Source: Pogostemon cablin (Eukaryota; Streptophyta; Magnoliopsida; Lamiales; Lamiaceae). Taken from it: a stretch of DNA of 64,000 nucleotides. This document shows, piece by piece, positions 57,772 to 64,000 of the stretch. Location: assembly GCA_023678885.1 (NCBI GenBank), contig CM042985.1, positions 6,188,985-6,252,984 on the forward strand, written 5' to 3'. Under the pieces are notes generated by a model that did not search any database, was not told where the DNA came from, and saw only the letters and a list, made by a program, of their open reading frames with translations. Both the position numbers and the translations under genes were made by a program. Within the stretch, counting starts at the first letter, position 1, and the number at the start of each line of letters is the position of its first letter.

Positions 57772-57974
57772 GCATGTTAAACGTATTAAGATATTTGTTA
57801 TTTATAATTTAGTAGAATTTGATATTTTGTGATGATTTTGGATCTTTATTTGAAATTGTGGAGATTTTATATTAGGTTGTACTTATTTTGAAGGTTTAAT
57901 TACAATTTTTGTGGATTTATCAGGTATTAATTTTAATTTGGAAATACATAATATAAATACAGGAATATTTTATA

Positions 57975-58586
57975 CATTTCCGTCGGCAAATCTGTCACTA
58001 AATTAAGTTTTATATCAAAGCACATTTAAATTTTGCGACGGATTTTTCCGTCGGTAAAAATATCCGTCGGTAATTCCGTCGCTAAAATGAGTTTTTTAAT
58101 TTCATATTTTGTATTTAGCGACGGATTCTTCCATCGGTATAATATTCCGTCGGTAATTCCGTCGCTAACATGATTTTTTTAATTCCATATTTTGTATTTA
58201 GCGACGGATATTTCCGTCGGTATAAGATTCCGTCATTAATTCCGTCGCTAAACTAAGTTTTATTTGGACCATATTTTGTGCTTAGCTACGGATATTTCCG
58301 TCGGTAATTAGGGACGAATAAAATCCGTCGATAATTCCGTCGCTAATTTTTTGGTTTCCAACGAATTTCAGTTGCATAATTACCTACGGATAATTTTATT
58401 TACTGACGAAAATTTTCGTCGGTATTTACCGACGGATTTTTAAATCCGTCGGTAAATAATTACCGACGATCGATATAGCGACCGTTCAACTTCCGTCGGT
58501 AATCCGTCGGTAAACTGATTATCGACGGATTTTCCTAACATTAGCGACGGAAATTTCCGTCGCTAATCTCACTGTTTCTTGTAGTG
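57975..58586. repeat. 3' subterminal repeats of the CACTA element
   Basis: Paired motifs such as GCGACGGAT and TTCCGTCGGTAA in both orientations. An approximately 70-bp unit (GACGGATTTTTCCGTCGGTA ... CCGTCGCTAA ... TTCATATTTTGTATTTA) is repeated about four times at 58030-58320. Confidence 0.9.
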
Positions 58587-58589
58587 AAT

Positions 58590-60029
58590 TGGAACAAATT
58601 AGCCAAAATGGAACCAAAATCTAATATATTCCAAGTCAATTCCAATTCCTCATTTTATGGAATTGAAATCAAACATTTTTTTTAAACATGGTTTTGAAGC
58701 TTTTAAAAGATGAACCGAGAACCAACCGTTCTAGTTCCTAATTTTTCGAAATTAGAATCGACAGTTTCAAATTTAAGTGCATGTCTGGCAGGCATGTGGA
58801 GTGAGCAATTCCAACCTTTTGCACCAATATTATTCCTTCTTTTTGCACCAATATTATTCCATCAATTCAAATTTCTTGTGTCATTTTTATATAACATTGT
58901 GTTATACAGTTATGAATGATAGTGGGAGAGAGAAAAAATTACACTCTAAAGGAAAAATATCAATTAGGATGAATCTCTTTCTTATTTTATGTATCAATTA
59001 ACTTTTAATAGTGATATAATTGGATGGGTTAGATTGTAAAAGTGAGGGAAAACTTACAGTCGCCACTTCTCCCTATTCACAGGGGAGTCGAGCAGAGAGG
59101 TTAGGTTTTGGTTGCCCAGTCGGTGGGATCTCATTGCGGCATTGGGATCCCGTGTCCTTGGCCTATTGGATATATCCAAATCGTGGGTGATTGGCCATAT
59201 ATTATGGTTGAATATCTCTACTCCTATTTGTTAATTATAGGATTAATGACATATAAGAGTGAGGAAATACTTTAGTATTATGGTTGAATATCTCTACTCC
59301 TATATGATACCTACAAAAATGAAACGGAGAATCATGTGCAAATGAACAATCATTTCCCTATTTTTAATTTTAATTAATTAATAAAATATACAAGGGATAT
59401 AGCACTAATATGGAATATAGAAAAAGCCAATGTCCTCAAATGAGTTGTATAGACCATATTCATTGAGACACTAGTCACATTGACAATAAAATATCCAGCA
59501 TAACAAGGTACCTTATTAGCCGTTTAGGAATAAAAGATGCATGCCCTAGTCAAAATTTAATTAATTAATACTTTAAGTTAGAAAACAAAGTGGGGCCAGA
59601 TAAAGAAATTAAAGTAAATTATTTTTCAAAAGATAAAAAAAGAGAAACCAGCCACATGGTTCATGGATCTTCATTAACCTAGACCAGACCACGTATGGCT
59701 TAGAATAATCCAATGGATATGCTACACCCCCACTCCTACTCCCACCCCCACCCCCACCCCACCCCACCCCCTCTCTGCTGACTCTCTCCAATTAGGTTAT
59801 TAAAACCCTCGTGCAGGCATACACAATTTGCAAACCAAGAATATACTTCACCACCATCATGTCCACTTCTTTAAACAAACACCCATGATTATCTACCCAT
59901 TTTTCTAGAATATACTCTCAAAATCTTGCATTGTTCCAATTATTTAAGCTAAATCCTGTTTTATTTTATGTATCTATATAAAGGTGCAACTCGTAAGATC
60001 AAAAGCGTCTTTAACCACAAAAAGAGAAA
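58590..60029. other. Intergenic region upstream of the DUF506 gene
   Basis: No gene. A duplicated phrase (TATTATGGTTGAATATCTCT) occurs near 59198 and 59276. A C-rich run of CCCCAC units lies at 59727-59771. A TATA box lies at 59975-59983. Confidence 0.7.
59975..59983 (+). promoter_or_regulatory. TATA box of the DUF506 gene
   Basis: TATATAAAG, 47 bp before the start codon, at a plausible place for a short 5' UTR starting near 60005. Confidence 0.65.
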
Positions 60030-60935
60030 ATGAAAGCGTGTTTTACGAGAACGAAGAGAGTGACTGACCCGTTAGATGACAAAGCGAGGGCGCGGATCGT
60101 CGGCCGGGAGGGAATCGGGTCGGGTTATTTCAGCAGCGGCAGCGAGTACAGTGGACAAGCAGACGACGACGTATTGACCTCGCCGACTCTCTCCGAGCTC
60201 TTTTACGGTTTCAAAGGCGATGAAGCCGGAGAAACGTTGCCGGAGAGCGGCGACTCTGATTGCGATCGTGATTGGTCAATGTGTGAGTCGAATTGCCCTA
60301 ATTTTGATTCGATTAAACCGATTCTGCAAGACCAGAGAGATGCGTTTAAGAATGTGCTTAGGGCTCACGTTTGTAAATCTGTGCAAATATTTGGGTGCGT
60401 TGGATCGAGTAAGCAGATTTTGAGGAGAAGCGTGATGGCGTATTTGAGAAATTGCGGATACAATGCCGCGATCTGTAAAACAAAGTGGGAGAGCTCCGGC
60501 GGACTTACCGCCGGAAGCTACGAGTTCATCGACGTTCTCCGGCCGGAAATCTCTGCGAGGTATTTCATCGATTTGGATTTCGCGGCAGAGTTCGAGATCG
60601 CGAGGCCGACTACCTCTTACCAGTGTCTCCTCCAGCAATTGCCGAAATTATTCATCGGAACCAGCGAAGAATTAAAGCAGGTTATGAGGGTGGCGAGCGA
60701 CGCCGCGAGGCGATCGTTGAAAAGCGGAGGCCTCCACCTTCCGCCGTGGAGGAAACACCGATTCATGCAGAACAAGTGGCTCGGTTCGTACCGGCGCACG
60801 ACGAACATATTTCCGGCGTCGTTTTCATCGACGAATACGAGTCACGGTCACGGCGTTAAGTGCCGTACCGTCGGTTTTGACGCCGCCGTTAACGGCGGGC
60901 ATTTATTGTTTCCCGCGACAGCTCGTACGAGATGA
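60030..60935 (+). CDS. DUF506 (PDDEXK-like nuclease fold) protein
   Basis: Intronless, 301 aa. Residues about 85-255 carry the DUF506 landmarks: RSVMAYLRNCGYNAAICKTK, GSYEFIDVL, ARYFIDLDFAAEFEIARPT, LLQQLPKLFIGTSEELKQV and LHLPPWRKHRFMQNKWL, in the usual order. The acidic N-terminal segment (SPTLSELFYGF) is also typical. The family is plant-wide, has a nuclease-like predicted fold without proven activity, and at least one Arabidopsis member affects root hair growth. Codon use is GC-rich compared with the flanks. Start chosen as the first ATG after the TATA box with an A-rich context (AGAGAAAATGAAAG). Intact. Confidence 0.93.
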   Translation: MKACFTRTKRVTDPLDDKARARIVGREGIGSGYFSSGSEYSGQADDDVLTSPTLSELFYGFKGDEAGETLPESGDSDCDRDWSMCESNCPNFDSIKPILQDQRDAFKNVLRAHVCKSVQIFGCVGSSKQILRRSVMAYLRNCGYNAAICKTKWESSGGLTAGSYEFIDVLRPEISARYFIDLDFAAEFEIARPTTSYQCLLQQLPKLFIGTSEELKQVMRVASDAARRSLKSGGLHLPPWRKHRFMQNKWLGSYRRTTNIFPASFSSTNTSHGHGVKCRTVGFDAAVNGGHLLFPATARTR

Positions 60936-61305
60936 TTTTGATGAGATGTATTAAAATAATGCTGCCTGTATTATTTTAATTTTCTTATTATTAAAAGAAA
61001 ACAGAATTTTATTGTTTTTTAGTGGATAAAAAATTGTATTTTATTGAGTGGTGCGACGCGGCAAGTACAAGTTGTACAGAGAAAGTCGTAGATTAGCTAT
61101 TAGCGTATTATTCACTCACGTGCAAATATTTATTCAATATTTTAACTTTTAAGTGAAATAAATTATAGTGATAATGACAAAAAGTATTTAAAACAATTTT
61201 TTTTTCTAGCCACACATTTTAAAGGATAAATTTTTCTAACAATTTTTTATATTTAAGACCCTTTTACTCTCTAATTTCATTTAAATGAAATTTTTATAAT
61301 TTTAT
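60936..61305. other. Intergenic between DUF506 and the pararetrovirus
   Basis: 3' flank of the DUF506 gene, AT-rich; no gene or element end recognised. The left junction of the viral insert could not be fixed. Confidence 0.5.
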
Positions 61306-61344
61306 TTGTTATATCCGATTAATACTCAAAATAATGGCTCAAAT

Positions 61345-61545
61345 AGTTATTCTATTCGGCCTAAAAATATTTGCCTATTCAGCCTATACGTATTTGTCTA
61401 TTCAGTCTATACGTATTTGTCTATTCGGCCTATATGTTTTCGTCTAAATAGTTGTTCTATTCGGCCTACACATATTTTTCTATTCGGCCTATACATATTT
61501 GTCTATTCGACCTAGATGTATTTGCCTATTCGGCCTATATGTTTA
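61345..61545. repeat. 23-bp tandem repeats in the pararetrovirus leader
   Basis: Eight to nine units near CTATTCGGCCTATACGTATTT, slightly diverged. A leader or promoter repeat; short frames over it are artefacts. Confidence 0.8.
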
Positions 61546-61578
61546 TTTATTTTTCATCACTTTCATCACGCTTTAAAA

Positions 61579-61590
61579 TGGTATCAGAGC
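61579..61590 (+). other. tRNA-Met(i) primer-binding site
   Basis: TGGTATCAGAGC, the standard complement of the plant initiator tRNA 3' end, used by caulimovirids and by copia elements. Confidence 0.85.
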
Positions 61591-61667
61591 CCTAGGTTTA
61601 TTTATTTATGAATGAAAAAATTATTACAAACTTATAGTACTTAACGAGATTAGAGTTTCAAAGAGAT

Positions 61668-62096
61668 ATGGATCCGAACGAAAATTCGACATCCGAGAGT
61701 GACAGGACTATTAGCCCTGTTCCAAGCTGGAGCAAACGAGACTTCTGGCCCGTTGGATATGACGAGACAACCAGCTCTATACAACAACACTATAATGTGT
61801 TGTATAGACAATATGCAGAAAAAGAATACGAGGAAGCCGATCGATTTTGGGAAAACCTTGATCGAAGGTTTAAACTGGTGGAGGCCCGTGCTAACCACAC
61901 CAAAGAGGAATCTCTGTAGGAACTACGCCAGATTCAGATAAGGTACTCGAAAGAGGTACCAAGAAACATCGTAGAAATCCAAAGCTTCACCGAGATTTAT
62001 GGACGTGTCCCCAAACAAGAGCAATGGAGGAGAAGACCAAACCAAGGTCCAAGAGAGATCTGCAAGCCCTATCACTTCTCACACTGGATGGAATGA
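61668..62096 (+). pseudogene. Pararetrovirus small first ORF, interrupted
   Basis: Begins MDPNENSTSESD and is open to a TAG at 61917-61919; the same frame stays open after the stop to a TGA at 62094-62096, overlapping the next ORF. Acidic, with a helical segment rich in Glu/Tyr. Position and size resemble the small first ORF of badnavirus-like genomes; sequence alone does not prove it. Confidence 0.5.
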
Positions 62097-62362
62097 CAGA
62101 GTGGAAGGAGATCGAGGCAGATAACTCTAAGATGAACCATGATCTTAGAGAATTGCAGAATACGGTAAGATTCTTTGGAGAATATTGCCAAAGCATGTCC
62201 AAGATAATGTTCGAGATCAGCCTCAGGATGGACAAGGTGGAGAAATTGCAGAACAAGCAACTCGACCTCATCATGAAATTGACAGAACAAGTGAAATCAC
62301 TGGAAACTAAGGTGACAGGAAGAAGGTCAGGAGGAAGGTTACCACTAACCTTCGGAACATAA
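62024..62362 (+). CDS. Pararetrovirus coiled-coil protein (virion-associated-like)
   Basis: 112 aa, open. A heptad-rich middle (about residues 25-90) with SKMNHDLRELQNTV and KLTEQVKSLETKV, then a basic, Gly-rich tail (TGRRSGGR). Size, coiled coil and basic end match virion-associated proteins of Caulimoviridae, which bind nucleic acid and the capsid. Overlaps the preceding ORF by about 73 bases in another frame. Remnant of an integrated virus; expression unlikely. Confidence 0.55.
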   Translation: MEEKTKPRSKRDLQALSLLTLDGMTEWKEIEADNSKMNHDLRELQNTVRFFGEYCQSMSKIMFEISLRMDKVEKLQNKQLDLIMKLTEQVKSLETKVTGRRSGGRLPLTFGT

Positions 62363-62429
62363 CCCCTTTTACACTAAAAAGGGAAAACGACGGAGGTCAT
62401 AAGGCCAAAGTCGGAAAGCGAGAAGATAA

Positions 62430-63665
62430 TTGCTATCCTTCGAGGAGAATCCACATTCCCGGATGGCAAGAGCAAATCTTAAAGATCTACAAGATCTATA
62501 TGAGTCCTTCCAAAGACTATCAATTGTAGATCTAAAGATGAACGTTGGAGAGGCATCAAGCTCTCAACAACAGTCCCAAGCTCATCAGACCCAACAGGAT
62601 CGGAGCCAAGATGAAGGAACCTCTGGATCACACGGAGTCCATGGGGCAAGGCAAGAAGATACATTCCAACAACCAGGAAATTTCAAAATGAAGGCCATAG
62701 GAATGTCAACAGGAGCAAGTCGAGTTCGAGGATCTAATATACACAACACCCCATATGGTCGGTCTCACCTTGAATCGATAAATCCATACTTGTTGATTTT
62801 AAACCTCGACACTCTAGACTTCAAGAATAAAGAAGCCTTGATCGATGAATGGACAAATGCCATGAAGATCGCAGGTGGCGCATTGGAGCTGGACAAAAAA
62901 GGATTCATAAGATTCCTTACTATGAGCCTAGAAAGATCAGTAAAATGCGCCTGGGAGGAGCTCTCAAATGAATTCAAAAGGGAAGCTATGGAAGGCGAAG
63001 ATCTAGGCAATATTGTCGATCGAATGGCCAAGATCTTCAAGATCCATTTCATCGGAGTAGGATACTTCGAAGGAATGGAAGAAGAAAAGAAAAAGAAGTA
63101 TAGGAATGCTCTATACGGCCTAGAATTACTTGGCATTTGTCACGTAGATGAGTACATCAAACTCTTCACAGAGTATAGATGGAAATCTAAAGTCAAAGAG
63201 GAAGAAGTATTCCATCTATTCTTTGTCAAGATCCCGAGCCCATGGAGAGAAATGCTGATCAAAGAGTATGAACCATGCGAGCTGGATTCAATAGCAAGGA
63301 GAATGTCCTTCCTCAAAGCCAAGATTGCAGAGTGGTGTCATCAATCAGCACTACACAAGAACTACAAGAGATTAAGGAGAATCAACAAGACAGTCCCCTT
63401 ATGTTGCGAAAGCAATGATCCTCCAACTATTATTGGAAAAAACCCAAAGAAGCAGAAAATGATGAAGAGGAATCATCCCTACAATCAAAAGAGTGGAGGA
63501 TGGAGATCCAGAAGACCAAGATCATTTTGGTCTAAACAGAAGGCCCGAAGCTATAAATCAGGGCAAAGATCTGGACCATCAAGATGGAGTTCAAGAAGCC
63601 AAACCTCATCCTCAGGGTCAAACCAGAGGAGCACAGGAAGAACTCCCACAAGAAAGACGTTTTGA
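62430..63665 (+). pseudogene. Pararetrovirus capsid-type protein region, cut by a stop
   Basis: 411 open codons. The N-terminal part is Gln/Ser-rich. The central part (about residues 115-310) is helical with WTNAMKIAGGALELDKKGF and a Lys/Glu-rich stretch. The C-terminal 70 residues are strongly basic (Arg/Ser/Gly), as in capsid nucleic-acid-binding tails. After the TGA at 63663-63665 the same frame continues, with a C-x-C-x2-C-x4-H-x4-C zinc knuckle at 63702-63749 and a second stop near 63778, then an acidic stretch. Fits a caulimovirid capsid protein in which the knuckle is separated from the body by a nonsense codon. Confidence 0.65.
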
Positions 63666-64000
63666 AGAACGGCTACACGAATCAATGAAAGATTCAAGGA
63701 TTGCAACTGCTACACGTGTGGAGCAAGAAGGCATATCTCACCAGATTGCCCGGAAAACCAGAAAAGGGGAGTACGATAGTTCGAGACAACTCCAGAAATG
63801 AAGGAAACAGTTTACTTCCAAGACCTAGTACATGTATATCAGTTCGAAGATATATCTTTGAACGAGAGCATCTATGAAGAAGAATTCTTTAGCCAAGAAG
63901 AATCTTCCAAAGATGAGTCGGAGTGAAGAAGAAATCTTCAGGAAAGAGATGCAAGAAGATATGTCTGGATTCTTTTCCCAGACATCTATTTCTCATAAAA

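Larger units (their letters stand above)
48703..58586 (+). mobile_element. CACTA (En/Spm) DNA transposon, complete structure
   Basis: TIRs CACTACAAGAAACTG and inverted CACTACAAGAAACAGTG, flanked by the 3-bp duplication AAT (48700-48702, 58587-58589); 9884 bp. Dense GACGGATT/CCGTCGGTAA subterminal repeats occur in both orientations at both ends. Two genes in the same direction: TNPD (51962-55525) and TNPA-type (55631-57771), 105 bp apart. Each has one in-frame nonsense codon. Could still respond to transposase from another copy because ends are intact. Confidence 0.97.
61306..64000 (+). mobile_element. Endogenous pararetrovirus (Caulimoviridae-like), truncated by the window edge
   Basis: A leader with short tandem repeats precedes a perfect initiator-Met tRNA primer site (TGGTATCAGAGC, 61579-61590). 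Then come a small ORF, a coiled-coil ORF and a long capsid-type ORF ending near a C-x-C-x2-C-x4-H-x4-C knuckle. This order fits Caulimoviridae better than copia or gypsy gag. No movement-protein domain is visible before the capsid region. Protease and RT would lie beyond 64000. At least three in-frame stops mark it as an old, non-functional copy. Genus not assigned. Confidence 0.7.

Noticed and set aside
60276..60638. Minus-strand 120-aa frame and other frames over the DUF506 gene
   Set aside because: Shadows of the GC-rich DUF506 coding frame, which alone has the family motifs.

Overview
This window is nuclear DNA from a higher plant. It carries intron-containing genes with GT..AG junctions, plant-only gene families (a PUB-type U-box/ARM ligase, a DUF506 protein), and plant transposon classes: Tat-lineage Ty3/gypsy, a Stowaway/mariner-like element, CACTA, hAT-like and Harbinger-like elements, a plant LINE and an endogenous pararetrovirus. 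The AT-rich intergenic DNA full of short MITEs suggests a eudicot; a closer placement is not possible from the sequence alone. LAYOUT: (1) 21-14792 is an almost complete, young Tat-lineage Ty3/gypsy retrotransposon on the minus strand. It has TG..CA LTRs that differ by about 1%, a GTAAC target duplication, a 1735-aa gag-pol frame with dual RNase H, and a frameshifted integrase. On the opposite strand it carries its own intron-containing gene for a plant mobile domain (PMD) protein. (2) 15001-22070 is a 5'-truncated LINE flanked by AACCGCTTA. It is split at 15572/20467 by a non-autonomous gag-only LTR element (15573-20466, GCAAG duplication). That element shares gag and primer-binding site with the Tat element and carries a third, inverted LTR, so both of its ends are U3 ends. 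(3) 22247-24037 (minus) is a host-like gene that joins two ubiquitin-like domains to a coiled-coil tail. (4) 24-28 kb holds MITEs, a tRNA-derived SINE and an hAT deletion derivative. (5) 28802-31741 (plus) is a CHIP co-chaperone E3 ligase and 33085-34646 (minus) is a PUB9-like U-box/ARM E3 ligase, arranged tail to tail. (6) 35-44 kb is AT-rich intergenic DNA with a possible copia solo LTR, MITEs, microsatellites and a Harbinger-like element. (7) 44392-48058 is a mariner-like element with a decayed DDD transposase and an extra gene-like passenger on the opposite strand. (8) 48703-58586 is a complete CACTA (En/Spm) element with TIRs, AAT duplication, subterminal repeats, TNPD and TNPA genes, each gene broken by one nonsense codon. 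(9) 60030-60935 (plus) is an intronless DUF506 (PDDEXK-like) gene. (10) From about 61306 to the window end lies an endogenous pararetrovirus (Caulimoviridae-like) with an initiator-Met tRNA primer site, a small ORF, a coiled-coil ORF and a capsid-type ORF ending in a CCHC knuckle, all decayed and truncated by the window edge. HOW THEY WORK TOGETHER: the host genes form no pathway cluster, but three of the four concern ubiquitin (UBL fusion, CHIP, PUB9). The Tat element could supply protease, reverse transcriptase and RNase H to the gag-only element through their shared gag and primer-binding site.
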